Shown: one piece after another, positions 23,664 to 36,759 of the stretch
Position numbering within the stretch: position 1 is the first letter of the stretch
Layout: every line of letters starts with the position of its first letter
Source of the DNA: Clavulina sp. PMI_390
Taxonomy: Eukaryota; Basidiomycota; Agaricomycetes; Cantharellales; Hydnaceae
Reading direction: 5' to 3'
DNA: 64,000 nt
Assembly (NCBI GenBank): GCA_015039315.1
Contig: WIDE01000026.1
Location: 9,274 to 73,273 of the forward strand
The notes under the pieces: model-generated
Databases searched by the model: none
Seen by the model: only the letters and a program-made list of their open reading frames with translations
Told to the model about the DNA's origin: nothing
Made by a program: the position numbers and the translations under genes

Positions 23664-26097
23664 TCACTCAACTGCCTCCACCTTTGGTTGTATCCCCAGC
23701 CACTCCATACCCGCCTGACCGGCGCCGACAAAGGGCCCATTGCTTCCAGCCCCAAGGCTACCCAGCAGCTGGCCCGCCTGAGAATCAATACTCTTACCCA
23801 CCATACGGATCTTGCCTTTGCCCGTCTTGGCTCCCTGTCGCGCTGATCCCGACCCGGATATTTGAGGTGAAGATGACGAAGGGGAAGATTCTGTGTGATG
23901 GGATTTTTCAACATGGCGGGTGAGCTGATCTTGGCGAGCGAAAGTCTGGCCGCAGGATGGTTCTGGGCATGCGTAGGGACGAGCGCCAGTGTGGATGCGA
24001 AGCTGGATTGTTCAAATACAGGAGGAATAGATTCAAAAGTTGAATGAAAAGGGGGGAGACGAAAATCAGCACAAGTATGGAGGGGGGACCAGGAAGAAGG
24101 GAGATACGTACGTGCTTGGTCAGATTCGACGACTCGCTGAAACTCCTGTCGCAATATGTGCACTTGAACGGCTTCTCTCCATTATGCGTCCGCTTGTGGA
24201 TTGTCAGAGCGCCTGCAATGGCGAAAGCCTTATTGCAGTCCGGGAAATCGCACACAAATGGTTCTAAGATTAAAAACCTCAGCATGATCGCAGAGAAAAA
24301 AAAATGATTAGAGCGAAAGAAGGGACGTACTCTGATTCGTATGCCGTCTCACATGCTGCTGCAGCGTCGCTGCCTCTGAGAAAAATTGACCACAGATCTC
24401 GCATTTGAACGGCCGATAACCAGTATGCGCCTGCAGGTGGCGCATAACCTTTTGTTTGCTCGTGAATGCCTTCTCACCCTGCCGGTCGCAGCCATTCCAG
24501 TGACAATCGTACGTGCTCTGCCCTGACCCGATATGCGTAGAGGCGATGTGTGCGGTGAGTGCCTCGGCATCAGGAGCTGAATGAGAACACTCTCCCCAAA
24601 GGCAGAGAAGGTGAGTTGAGCTAGAGGCAGCAGAAGAGGATGAGAGAACGGATGACGTATGAGGGGAGACGGTGGAAGCACGGAGAGGGCTGGGAGGGGT
24701 GGGAGGGAAGTGCGGATCAGAGGAGGGGGATAAAGACGTGAGCGAGAGAGAGGATGCGGGTGAGATGAGAGGGCTCGTAGCAGGAGACAAAGAGCCATGC
24801 GAGGACGCTGCTGAGGGGGCGGTAGGATGTGAAGGTGCTGAGAGCATCGGCATAGCGATAAATGGCTGCGACACTGGCAAGGCCACTCCAGGAAGCGTGT
24901 ACTTGAAGTCTCCAGGGTGCCCGCATCCGGTCGTATGGACATGTGAGACATCTGGAGGAAGCCCGAGGTGTTGTTGGAGAAAATGCCTGGTGAGCGATTC
25001 TTCTGGCATTTCGAACGCCCAAGACTGCTGGTGTGGATGGTGATGGTGCTGTTGCTGCTGCTGGTAAGGAGCGATGGACGAACCGCTTAGAGAAGTATGA
25101 CAGTCCCCCCATAGGCATTCAAGCGCCTGGGCATCAGTCAGCGCTGGGGGTGGGGCAGCAACTGGAGGAGTTGGCGCAGCACTAGGATTGGGAACGGTAA
25201 GAGGCACATGAGCCATGTTGACATGAGTGATAAGCTCAAGCTGTGTCCGAAACACGGCGCCACATTTGTCCCAGAGACACGGGGCGTGCTCAGAGATGCT
25301 TGAGGGAGGCAGCGCCGGGGAGACAGCGTAAGGTATCTGAATGGACAATGCAGGGGCGGTGTTTGCGATGGAGTTTTGAGAATGGTAAGAGGACGGGGAA
25401 AGATGATGGACAGGGGATGAAGAAGGTGCCATAGACATGGCATTTTGGGTGGAGTGAGACCACATCGAAGCGTTGTTGTTTGAAGGGGAAGATGCCCATG
25501 GCATTGGCGTCTGAGGCGATGACGGGTTGGGATGGGACTGGGCGTGTGCCCCGGCGTGCATGATGCTTGATGCGGAGGGTTCAGACAGGTTGAACCAGGG
25601 GAGCAGGGGGAGGCCGGGGGTGGACCAGATCGAGAGCTGGGAGGGTGACGAGAGATGGTGTGTATTTGTACCCAGGAAAGCAATTGGATTGCGGGTTCAT
25701 TTTACGTTGTGGAGATCAGAGCCAAGAACCCCCCAGGGAATAACGAGAACTGAATACTGACTTCGTCCGGAAGACATTCTCTATTCTGGCATAACCACGC
25801 GTTCATCGAACCAGCGTCGGAGCACTCCTGGCTCGTGCACAAGCCTTCTGGGCACACATCGTTGCACACAATAACGCATTCGTCCGTACAAGCAGCACCA
25901 TCGCCGCAGCCATTAGACATAGGTGAAGCAGTGCATGGAGCTGAAAAAGGTTGCAGTTGTTGAGACTTCTTATGGCTGACGCAGTCGGGGCAGGTGTCGG
26001 CATTGGGGTTGTTGCTGAGAGTCTGTGAGGCACATTCGGCACACGGACCATCGCTGGCGACGCCTGGATGATAGCTGGACGACGCCGAGGGTGTCAT
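23664..26097 (-). CDS. ZAP1: Zap1-like zinc-responsive C2H2 transcription factor
   Basis: In yeast, Zap1 activates zinc uptake genes when zinc is low. Exon 1 (26097 to about 25760) encodes MTPSASSSYHPGV and a Cys-rich stretch with at least 17 Cys in about 100 residues. Exon 2 carries two paired, sensor-like fingers with the Zap1 pattern CxWxxC (CLWDKCGAVFRTQLELITH and CLWGDCHTSL). A long Ser/Pro/Gln/His-rich region follows, with a polyQ-polyH run at about 25035-25065. The C-terminal DNA-binding fingers are in Zap1 order: CLWGECSHS, YDCHWNGCDRQ, FKCEICGQFFSE, FVCDFPDCNKAFA, FKCTYCDRSFSESSNLTKH, and YACPEPSCGQTFARQDQLTRH. Introns fall between fingers (about 24013-24113 and 24265-24330). The tail ends near LGIQPKVEAVE at 23664. 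Confidence 0.8.
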
Positions 26098-26326
26098 CGT
26101 CGTGCAGGGAGGGGATCGGTCCGACCGGGCAGACTAGCACTGGTGCGGTACTTGACCATTCCAAGAGGGAACCAAATAGTCCAACACACGGCAGCTTATT
26201 ACGGGGGCAGCAGAGCGCGGCAATCACAAGATGCATATGATTGTAAAACAGAAGGCGGGAAATCAGATAGGTACAGAGAATCAAAAAAAGGTCCATCTTC
26301 CTAGGCTCGGATTCATTCGCTGTCAT

Positions 26327-29300
26327 TCAGGGGGCAAACGCATCCTCGTCCAGCAAACACTCTTCATCAACACACCCGGACACAAACGATGTCAACACTA
26401 AATGCCGGCGCTTTGGTCTTTGAACATTAAATACGTGATGAAGAAATTTTGTAAACTTTTTTTTTTGGACTCAGACATTTCGTAGACGACTTACATTGAA
26501 GTCATCCTCATGAGAGCCACCCGGCGCGTGATGTCTCGCTTGAACAGTACCACATGAGTGAGCTTCCCTTCCGCAAGATTCGAGGTCACTATCCCTCCAT
26601 TTTCGCAAATCAAACGCTCGATCCGAGCGAACCTGGAAAATGGAGATGGCATGTCAACCACCAAAACAGAACCAAGCCCACGGCGCGGGGAAGCACAGGA
26701 AAAATAGATGGAGCGGTGGTAATGATTTCACCATAATGATCGGAGTAGGTAGCTTAAAAAGGCAGCTGTTAGGAACAAATAGAAACTTACTCCTTTTCAG
26801 CAGCTTCTCGGACGCCAGGCTTCGCGGAGACACCCATCCCATGCGTCTCCGCATTTTTAGGCGAGTCAAGATAGAAGACCCTACATCACGTCGTTCAAGT
26901 GAGCCAGGTAGTTGGTCAAGAGAAAGGAAGAAAACCGGCAGGTTGGTGCGCAGCTGGCCATCAAAGAAGCAACTCACAGGTGTCGGAACAGCCGGTCGGG
27001 ATCGTACGTGTGTGCCGCGGAATCTTCTCCCATCTCCAGATCCCCATTATTCTTTGAGTCAGGCCCAGGCAGTGGCGCGGCTGCTTTCTTGCCGGCGGTA
27101 CCCTTACTAAAGTCTGGTTCCGCGTCACCTTCGACCTTGGGACCACTGTGGTTGGAGCTGTGTAACCCCTACTTGATTGAGAGACCCAATTAAGTCCAAC
27201 CAATTAGTCTTGGGGGTGAAACTTCTCCTGAAGGCTAAATGAATGAAAGGGCGGGCTCGCACGCACCGACAATTCGTTCCCATTCGACAGATGGTTCTTC
27301 GAATGAGATGTCTAAAGGAATTTCAAACGAGGAAAAACCATCCAGCGTCAATCCGCGCCAGTACACCATATGCTGCACTCATGCCAAGTACAAAATTAGA
27401 CTCACATCGCCGACAGTTTCTGGGGAACCCCTTCCCGCTCCGCCTTGAATCAGATTTTGACTCTGGGCATCATGGCCATCAATGAAATCATAGTCATCTT
27501 CGTCGGCCTCGGACTCTGTCGCACTCCCATCCCCAAAGTCACCGACATCTTCGTATTTGACCTCAGTATTCCAACTATCTTTGGTGTCGTCATAGCTGTT
27601 TCGACCAGCCAGGATCCATTCGAGAGAGGTTACGTCATTTGGAAGCTCCGAATCATCATCTTCGTCATCGTCGATAAGTGCTCGCTTGGAACTAGAAGCC
27701 CTATGAGCGGAGAGAAACTTGGACGGCTTGGCATCTTCCTCATCCTCGTCCTCGGTAGGTTCGCCCTCGTCATCGACGTCCATTGAGGTAGTTTCTCCAG
27801 AGAGATAGTCCAGGTCACTCTGGCGCTGTTCGGTCGCGTAATGGAAGAATCTGGAAGAGGAAGGACAGAACGGCCAACAGGGGAAGCATTGCATATACAA
27901 CCACATTGAAATCGAGGGAATAGGTAAAATATCAGCAAGTGGCATCAGGGAATAGCACCATCACAGATGAGGAAGAGTAGACACAAGATCTAACTCAGAA
28001 CTACGCACCGTTTCGCAAGAGGCAAGACTGTCCCGGCCGCAATAGAGTCCTGAATCCACTCAGCTTTGATGATATCCTGTTCCCCTTTCTTCTTAATATT
28101 AACGACGGGAAGAGCTATTGAGCATAGAAACGTGTGTTGTTGGACATTAGAGCGGTTCGAGAACCTCTGAAAGAGAGCTCACTATCATCAATACCACCAT
28201 AGATGATATACGCTCCCTCGGTCGATTTGAGCTGGCTATAGGTTCCACCATTCTCATGTATCCTACGGGAGATGAATAATGGGACTAGAGAGTGAGAGGG
28301 GTGTCGGACGGAACCAGCAGTAACAACTCACATCTTCTCGATGTCAGCCTTCGCGATAGGTTTGCGTGAGGGGATAACATCTACTGAGTGATGAGATAGG
28401 TTCGGAAAAAAGCGGGAGCCTCAAAGAGGAACTTACAAAACTTCATGTCCTCGAACAGGCTAGACTGCTTCTCAATATCTTCGAGGTCAGCACCTTTATG
28501 CGCGCTACTTACAATAGCACGCTAGGATGCCGCCAAATCAGGATCATTCATGAATACATCTCTTTGAGGCTTTGAGAAGTTGCACAGCGATACCTTTTGA
28601 ACGATGGTCTTCCGTTTTTTCGCAGGGCTGAATCCACAAACGTGGTGGTTAAGTCTCATTCGGGCTGGTGCGAATGCAATAAACATACCCTTCGCCTTCC
28701 TCATCAGAAGCCTTCCGCTTGGCACTCTTGCCGCTCGCCATATCAAGCAGGCCTTATGATAGTGATGTTAATAGCCTACGCCACTCAACTAGGTTAGGAA
28801 TGCATACCCTTGTACGTCAGACAATCATCGACAGTTAAGTCGTGCCGAATACCTTTGCATCGAGGGAAACGCAGGGTTTGCCCACATCCATATTGCTCTA
28901 TATCAAAAAGCAGTTCGAGATATGATAGATTCTAGACAAGTTGAAACGCGAGAATAAGCCTACCAGTTGAATTGATTGAGGCTGCTTTGACGCTCAGGAT
29001 GAATGAGCTACCAAAAGACGGTGAGTGAGATCTTCCCACTTGATCGCCTAACCTTGACCTGACATGCGAGCACTCACTCTTCAGGTAACAGGTAAACGTC
29101 CCCTTTATCATCTGTTCCTATGGGTGAAACACTCATCCAGTCAGGAAATTTATTTTTGTTGAGTTTCTTCCATGGTTTCTTGTTGATCCAGTCGTACTCC
29201 TCGAAATTGAGGCCCGTTCCTACTCGGCAGAAAGTTTGGTACCTATAAGAAAAAAATAAAAGAGTAGCATAAGTTCATGCAATGGGACCTAGTAACGGCC

Positions 29301-31769
29301 AAGGCCGAATGGCTCCCGAAATAACTTAGGACCTTACGTTGCCTCGTTGGCATCCTCCCGGAGGTGCTCCGCACGAACACCACAGATGAGAGAAGAAATT
29401 CGGCCACCTCGTCTGCCTCGTCCATATTCCCCGGCGAGAACGATGACATCGACGCTTTCCCCCATATCATCCTTTCACGAAGGGTATTAGCTGTGATATT
29501 CAAACCCAACCAATGATAAACCTACCATGTACTCGGGCTTGACTTTCACCCACTGAGTGTTATCACGCCCTCCAAGGACGTATGGTGAAAGATGACGCTT
29601 TAATACTAGACCCTCACCACTGCCCAAAGTTTCCAAATCAGTTATCTCGAATCGGGGGCGTTGTGTAAGGTTCATTCTGCAGCAAAACTGACCGTTCCTC
29701 CACCACCTCTTGTAAGAACGCTTCCACATCTTTCTGCGTCTTGCCGATCCTTTGCAGAGCGAATTCTAATCTGCCAGGGATCTCTCGAAATAACCGAGTG
29801 CGCTTCCCATTGGGGCCTGTTATCTCGTCCTTCAAGGCACCGAGCCGAACAGCCAGAGTTCTCTCAGTGAGGATGGTGGGATTTTTGGCCCCTTTGAGTT
29901 TTAGGTAGAGGACATCAAATATTTTGACTAAATGAATGATTTAATTGAGCAAACTGGTGTGCATCGACAATGGCGCGCAAACGGGCACTTACAACAGGGA
30001 TGAGGTCTGCCGGGGCCAGGGGTTTTGTCTATTGTGTGGGATATCAGGACAGTCAGAGATCGATAGAGAGGTTCGTCATACCGAGTGCCGAGGTCTTCAA
30101 ATTTCCGAAAGGGAGGTATTTCTCAACCTCAGGGTCCCACACCATCATCTCCCCATCCAGTACAAGACTGCAGATGGTAAGAATTAGAAAAATGCTGCGG
30201 TGTACTCTGAGTCACAGGTAAGAGGCTCACTCTTGGAGCATAGGGTGGAACGCGTCCTGGATATAAGGAATGAGAGAGCCAGTGTCATAACTGTTCCCGT
30301 AAAGGTACGTGTAGTCTTTCCCCTTCCTGCAACAAAAACTAAAAAGTAAGCGTCTGGTTCTATACACAGAGCATTGGGGCAGGTGAAACTATGTGCCTTG
30401 AGCAGAGAAAGAACTCGTTGCCTCGTTTGTGCAGCTGAATACGTTCGCCATCCAGCTTCTCCTCCATAATAAAACCCTTGTCGTTCTTGTCTGCCAGCAT
30501 CAGCTTGACTGACTCGGCCGTCGCCCCAGTCCGACCACAAAGCATGGGCTGGAAGGGTTGGAAGAGCGTAACGCATTTATCCTACCATCGGAGGATATAC
30601 ATTAACGTTAGATGGTTCAAAGGAAGGGGGAGTATCAAGGTATCTTACAGAAGCATTGAGTCGGTGCTTGGGATCATGAAGGTCATAGCAGATTTTCTGG
30701 AGGTTGGAGCAACTGTTATAAAGGTCTGTCGCGTCTGGGTGGAAGACCCCGAAGACCGTGTTTTCTTTCATACCAATATTTAGGTCTAGATTCAATTAAA
30801 GGATAAGATGATGGGCAACACATAGATCCAAGTAAATGAATGAGAGGATAATCGACCTTTGAGGATGATGCGGACGATCCAGCGGATTTCATTGGCGGTA
30901 CATTCTTGCGCGAAGGTCTTGAACACACGGTCGATCAAGGCCCTAATGACACCACGCCGAAGAGTGAGTTAGCTAAGTGATAACGAACGGGTAAACTTGG
31001 GATGAGATGCGTACTTTCGCTCGTTTGACTTGCCAGAGACACGAAAGCTGCTGCTAAGGTCGTCCAACAAATTGTTTACCTGCTCAATGGTGAGAGTACC
31101 TTGCATAACCGAAGAGCGCGCGTTGATAACCTGGAAGAGCACGCTAGGAAAATCCCCAACAGCTTTCTGGGTCTACAGTTGAGTGAATGCGCCATAGTCA
31201 GCGAAATAGTGTTGTAAATCACGATAAATCGCACATTTTCCTCTGGCCGCTTCCAATGAATAAGAGATTGCCCATCGGGAGATCTCTCACTCATACCAAA
31301 GCTGCTAATAAAGGCCTTGGCGAGAGTGGCTTCCTTGAATCCGTATGTGGCACGCTCGCGGTCTTTCTGGACAGCATTGCAAGTCGTGAGTCGTCGCGCG
31401 CCGGGTCGATCATGTTCACTCAGCATGTCTCACTTGTGGTAGCAGCAGTCGCATAACGGGGTACAAGTCGGGTCCCACAAAGTTTCTCCAATTCTATATT
31501 GAAAACCATAGGCGCGTTAATCTGACGCGACTTCAAGGGCGGCGACTCAAAGCGGGGGGACAAACATCAAACCAGCTGGCTAAGTATCTCCGCCGCAGTT
31601 CAAGCTTCTTCTTAGAGCACCATTCAAAGAGCGCGACGAGCCTGTAGAAGGGGGGTGAGGGCCCACGCGGCGCGAGGGCAGCTGGCCGCTCGATGCCTGG
31701 CTGATTGGGCTCTGGCATGTCTTCGTGGTACTTGCGGTAGTAGTGGTTAGAGTTACGCCACGACCTCAT
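26327..31769 (-). CDS. LIG4: DNA ligase IV (non-homologous end joining)
   Basis: ATP-dependent ligase that seals double-strand breaks with XRCC4/Lif1. Starts MRSWRNSNHYYRKYHED at 31769; a second ATG 18 codons on is an alternative. The N-terminal DNA-binding domain includes FYRLVALFEWCSKKKLELR. The adenylation motif I is EEKLDGERIQLHKRG (about 30443-30470), with the active-site Lys in KLDGER. Motif III is VLDGEMMVWDPE, and motifs IV/V are EGLVLKRHLSPYVLGG and WVKVKPEYM. The OB-fold region contains VLAGEYGRGRRGG and LRFPRCKGIR. The first BRCT includes EDMKFCK, GGTYSQL and IIKAEWIQDSI. An acidic linker (about 27500-27760) follows. The second BRCT includes ICENGGIVTSNL, LTHVV and a last exon ending CLLDEDAFAP at 26327. 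More than 15 short introns. All ligase motifs are intact. Confidence 0.93.
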
Positions 31770-32026
31770 TTTGTTTCCGTGTTCCGCTTCTTTCGCCTAT
31801 GGTCTGAATTCGGGTGTGGTTGATTTGTTGTGGCGTGTGATTCCGTACCAGTGTGTTTGTTTCGTGCCAGTGACTCATATGAGACGATTGATGTGGGAAG
31901 CACATAGCTATAATAGGCTACGATCGGCGGGTAGGGGCCTTGAGCGCTAGAAGGAGTAGTGCCAGTAGTATGGTATGTCAATAGATAGGTTTGGAATTAC
32001 AAGGACCAAAGTGCAAAGCATGATGA

Positions 32027-34006
32027 TCATCGCCCACGACGAAACGCGCTACCAACATGAGACTTTTTCGCTCGTCTTCGTTCCCGATCTTCCTCCCTTG
32101 CCTCTGCACTCCGTAAACGAGTGTCAATGACCTCATAGTCTTGCTCTGCTCGTCTCACCTCCTCCTCATTACCCTTGGGGAAGACTAGGCGATGTGCCAT
32201 CCAACCATCATCGTCCCCCGCCTCTCCGTCGTCGCCATCGTCAGGGTCAGCGACTCCAGAAGCAGGGGGCCCTTCCATATCATCAGTCGATGATTGCGCA
32301 TGCTGTCGTAACTTGCTCTTGAATTTGTCAAGCCGAGACAGCAAGTCGCGTTCATCGCGTTTCTTGGGCTTGCCCAGAGCATCCCCAGAAGGTCTCGCCT
32401 GGTTTGTGGATCGCTTAAGATATTTGGCGCGCTGTTCCTCAAGGGCAGAACCCCCAGTTTTACTCTTTTTTCTCGCACCGTCATCATCACTGTCCTCGTC
32501 GTCTTTCTTGCGGGCGAGGCGCTTGATATCAGCCTCCATCTTAGCGATCTCCTCTTGCCGCGAGCTAGGGGAGTCATGGATCAACAAATAAAATATTAGA
32601 GCCATACTTAACAAAGCGAAACTCCTGCCATGTCAAGGTCGTACCTGCCGCTCGTTCGTTCCTGTTCATGGCGATCGCGAAGGCCAACAATACCTTCCTG
32701 ATCTAGCTTAGATTTCGCCTTTGTTTTTGATGTGGATGCTTCTTCTTGTGTGCGAGCTTTCTTGGATGGAGGAGGCAATGGGATATCCAGCATAGACGAT
32801 GACGCTGGCTCTGCATCCAAAACTAATGCAGAGATAGCTTAGGACGCAATGGGGGTTAGGTGAAAGAAACAGGACGAACGATCAGGCCTATTCATGGGCT
32901 TCTTCTTGAAAGATACTGCTTCCTCCTCGTCACCTGCGTCACCAAATGAGAGCAAGCCTACATTCCTAATAGTGATGGATCAGCACCCTACAAGGCAAAC
33001 GTGAGCAGTGTGAAAAAATAAAACCAACTTTTTCGCTCCCTTTCTCCTTGCAGCCTCTTCTTGCTCCTTCTGGGCCACATCTCTTGCTCGTTTCTGAGCT
33101 TGCTTCTCAGCAGCAGTGATTCTGGGAACGATGTCATCGAATGGGTTATCTTCTATCCGCACCGACCGAATTTTGGGGGGATATATAGGGCGTTCATTCT
33201 TATCAAGCTCTGTATTGAAATTGTCAGGAGTGACTCGGTGGAGGGGGAGCAGGATCCGTACCTACCTGCTTCGCCAATCTTGAGAACGTCTAAGGAGTAA
33301 CCGGTGCGACGCTCAGAATCCAATATGAGTTGAGGAAATCCCAAATAACTCAACTGTAGATGGTGTTGCCCACAACTCGTCCGAAAAGCGTATGCTTCCC
33401 ATTCAACTCATCCGCTCGATCTGAACAAGAACCGCAATAAAACTGTCAGACCTCATACGTCGAGACATCGCATATGCAAGAACTGACCCAATGTAATGAA
33501 GAATTGAGAATCATTGGTGTTCTTCTCCCCATTATTGGCCATGGCTACCAGCCCGCGATGTGCGAACCGAAGTCTAGGGTGAATCTCATCCTCGAACTGA
33601 TCCCCATAGAACGATTCGCCTCCACCGCCGGTTCCAGTCCTATCACCGGTTTGAACGAGGAAGTTGGGAACAACTCGGTGGAATATGACGCCGTCATAAT
33701 ATCCTGAGGCAAAACAGTTCAGTGGAATGTAGTTGAGTTCGCTTGTGGTTGAATGATTCACCTTCCATAGAAAGAGCAATGAAGTTGCGGCACGCTTTTG
33801 GGGTTTCCTGACGTAACAATAAGCGACGGAATCAAGATGGGTTGAGATGGGTGAGGTCAAGCATACTTTTGCCCATAACTCAATCTAAGCAAAGAATCAG
33901 TAATCAGAGGGGTAGGAATGCACCTATCATATCGAAATATTGAGCTCACCTCTATCTCCCCGACGGTTGTCTCGAGAATTACACGACCTTTTGTCGGCAG
34001 AGCCAT
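32027..34006 (-). CDS. CWC27: Spliceosome-associated cyclophilin CWC27
   Basis: Cyclophilin-fold subunit of the activated spliceosome (B-act stage), where it acts with CWC22. The ATG at 34006 gives MALPTKGRVILETTVGEIE. The cyclophilin domain shows ETPKACRNFIALSMEGYY, GVIFHRVVPNFLVQTGD, GGGESFYGDQFEDE, and NTNDSQFFIT. The position of cyclophilin A Trp121 holds Glu (DELNGKHTLFG), as in other CWC27 proteins, so prolyl isomerase activity is expected to be weak or absent. The C-terminal half is a charged tail with ITAAEKQAQKRARDVAQKEQ and ends KSHVGSAFRRGR at 32027. Architecture and order match human and yeast CWC27. The 5' end faces the dehydrogenase gene across 345 bases. Confidence 0.9.
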
Positions 34007-34351
34007 TGCTGAGCGCGCGGAAGGAGGATGTTTGTGACTATTGACATGGGCCATTCTCCCACGACTCACCCTCAAGAGCTAGTCAACGAACCCTCAACGT
34101 GCGACACAATCCACTCCTGCAATAAACCTATATCGCGTGCTATATATCTGGCCACGAAATTAGCGTTCTGACACCTCCCGTAACATCCCCCGCGATATCC
34201 CCATACAAATTCTGGCATATGACGATTGATCCCGATCCGGAAGTTGTGGCCGATAATTTTCCCTGACCCAAGCATTCACTTCGTGTTATACCCGTGACGA
34301 GCTATGGATCATCGGATAACCCGCTCATCTGACTGCTGACTATCAACACCG
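34007..34351. promoter_or_regulatory. Divergent promoter interval
   Basis: 345 bases between the start of CWC27 (minus) and the start of the dehydrogenase gene (plus), so both promoters must overlap here. No defined element recognised. Confidence 0.4.
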
Positions 34352-36101
34352 ATGTCTGCTGGAAAACCTTATCTCTTGTGTGTCCTGGCTGCTGCCTGTC
34401 CTCTTAGATTGAGAATGACAATCTGTCTGTAGGCGATGGGGAATTCTTGGTTGTGGGGGAATCTCCACTAAGTTTGTGAAGGTGAATCTTCGTTCGATGC
34501 CTTTCCTAAGGAGACTCGCCCTCATAATCCATTGATAATAGGACCTACTCCTCGATCCCACCAAAACGTGAGCTACGATGCTCTACAGTTCGTAATGATC
34601 TGGGCGCATACATTTCTGAACTGTTAAATTTGACGTGTAGAAGGAACGTCGAGGATGTGGCTCACAAGGTCCGCTACTCGAGATGTAAAACAAACCTTGT
34701 GCAGGTCGAGAGGCTCAAACTGTAATCCATAGGTCGTTGCCGTCGGTGCTCGTGATCTTGAGAAAGCCAAAGCCTGGGCTACTACTGTGATTGCTGGCGA
34801 TTCTGATGTCAAGGCCTATGGAAGCTATGAGGACCTGGTGAATGATAAGGTTTGTAGAAACCCCCCACCCCCCTCAGCCACCAGCTTTTGACGGCCGCTA
34901 GCATAGGACATTGATGCTATCTACGTTGGAACTCCTCACACCTTCCACTATATCCATAGTGCTCTGGCGCTCAATGCCGGGAAGCATGTGTTGTGCGAGA
35001 AACCCTTCACCTCCAACGCTGCAGAGCTACGAGCGCTCATCGCGTTAGCCAAGGAGAAAAACCGCTTCCTCATGGAAGCCATGTGGACAAGGTTTCAACC
35101 TACGGCGCTCGCTGTCAGTGAGATTATCCAGACAAAGGCCTTGGGGGAGATTCGTATGCTGTGAGTTTTCACTTGGTTGACGGCTGGCGGAGCATAAATG
35201 GGGGATAGCGACAGCTGATACCTCCGAATTCCTCAGTCACGCTGATCTTCACAGTGATATCGATATCGAGAGTAAGTGTGGATCATTTTAGCGAGCGGGC
35301 AATGCTCTGATAACTCTCTACTGGTAGACACCCCGACCAGCGATCGGATGATCAATCCAGATCTCGGCGGAGGTGCCTTGCTCGATCTGTGAGTCTAATT
35401 TATCTACCGTCAAAGCCCTCTGACCTGATATTGGGGATCTGTTCATAGCGGTCCATATCCTCTTGTATGGGTGAGTTTAGCTGCTAACCATTTCTTCTCG
35501 CTACCATTGCTAGTATACTTACCAGCATAGCACAGGCAATCATCGCGCTGTTTGAGCACCCTGATAATAAACTCGGAAAACCATCAAACGTGTCAGGAAG
35601 CATGATCAAAACGCCCCGAACGGGCGTTGATGCAACTACAGTCTTTGTCCTCGAATTCGCATCTATTGGAGCGACGGTAAGTTCCCCCACCTTGTTCCGG
35701 CCGCCTCAGAAGCATTGAATCTTCCCATTCTCCGTGTAATTCTCTAGGCCGTACTCTCCTGCGGACTATTGATTCCATGTCCTGAAACATCCGTCACGAT
35801 CCGTTTCCGGAATGGCAACATCCTGCTTAGCGGTCCGCCCTTCCGTCCCACATCACTTACGGTTCAGTATTTCGATGGACATGGCCCCGGAAAGATCGTA
35901 CGTGAGGAGAAGCGGGTGCTGAGTTACGAGGGAGGAGGCTGGCAGTTCCAGGCAGATGAGGTAGCTCGGTGCATTCGCGATGACAAGACTGAGAGCACAC
36001 TTTGGAGCCTTGACAAGAGCTTGTTGGAGATGGATGTATTTGATGAAGTGAGAAAGCAGGGAGGCTATGTTTTCCCTCCTGGGATCGAACAAGTCGTCTG
36101 A
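34352..36101 (+). CDS. NAD(P)-dependent dehydrogenase, Gfo/Idh/MocA family (dimeric dihydrodiol / D-xylose dehydrogenase type)
   Basis: Oxidises a sugar or diol with NADP. A short first exon (MSAGKPYLL) is spliced to RWGILGCGGISTKFVK, the Rossmann GxGxxS start. It continues with ARDLEKAKAW-like helices, DIDAIYVGTPHTFHY, and the family signature HVLCEKPFTSNAAELRALI, with the catalytic Lys in EKP. FLMEAMWTRFQP and LGGGALLDLGPYPL are typical of trans-1,2-dihydrobenzene-1,2-diol dehydrogenase and fungal D-xylose 1-dehydrogenase. The last exon from about 35748 encodes the C-terminal sheet domain, ending GIEQVV at 36101. About seven small exons. The substrate cannot be read from sequence. Confidence 0.85.
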
Positions 36102-36759
36102 AGAGGTTGCGAGTTTGCGGTGTTTTGTGGTGTGGCGGTACATGTACGAACGCCTTGAAACCTCCACTGGTATGAATGTAGCTTTTTACTCAATCGGAAA
36201 TCATCATCCCGCCTCATGACCAGGAGCAATCACCAGGGCAGCAGGTATTGCTTGTTTATCGGAGTGCTCACAATAGCGCTCCCTCAATCTTGTGCTTTGC
36301 TAAAGGACATCTGGGATCTTTCCAATGTTGATAGACAGATGGATTCCCAAAAGCCCATAAAGGAAAAGAGTGGCAGTGAGCGCTGCGCCTAGAAGCAAGC
36401 AAACCACCCAAAGGCAGTCGACACGCAGCTAGGCTGGCCGCCCAGTGAAGAAGCACTATATACTAAGTAGTCCGAGATTGAGTACTAGCAGATGTATCAC
36501 GAGGAAAGCAACGGGGGAGGGGCAGCAAGTAAAGAATGTGAGGTCACAGTATTGAGACGAGTCCAACGAGTTGTTAATAAAGCGTTCTGAGTATCAAGCG
36601 TGAGATGAAGTAGTCCATAGATGGATGGCTAGACGAGAAAGCACATGGCTGAAAGGAAAGCACGGCAGCCAACGGGAAAAAGGGCAAAGCAACGACATGA
36701 GGGAGTGATTAACCAGGAGAGTGATGGGATGAGGACGGTAAATGGCCTGCAAACAGCGT
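36102..36759. other. Convergent 3' intergenic region
   Basis: About 660 bases between two convergent genes, holding their 3' untranslated regions. Nothing else recognised. Confidence 0.5.

Noticed and set aside
25035..25065. CAG/CAT-type repeat as a microsatellite of interest
   Set aside because: It encodes a polyGln-polyHis run inside a disordered part of the Zap1-like protein, common in fungal transcription factors.
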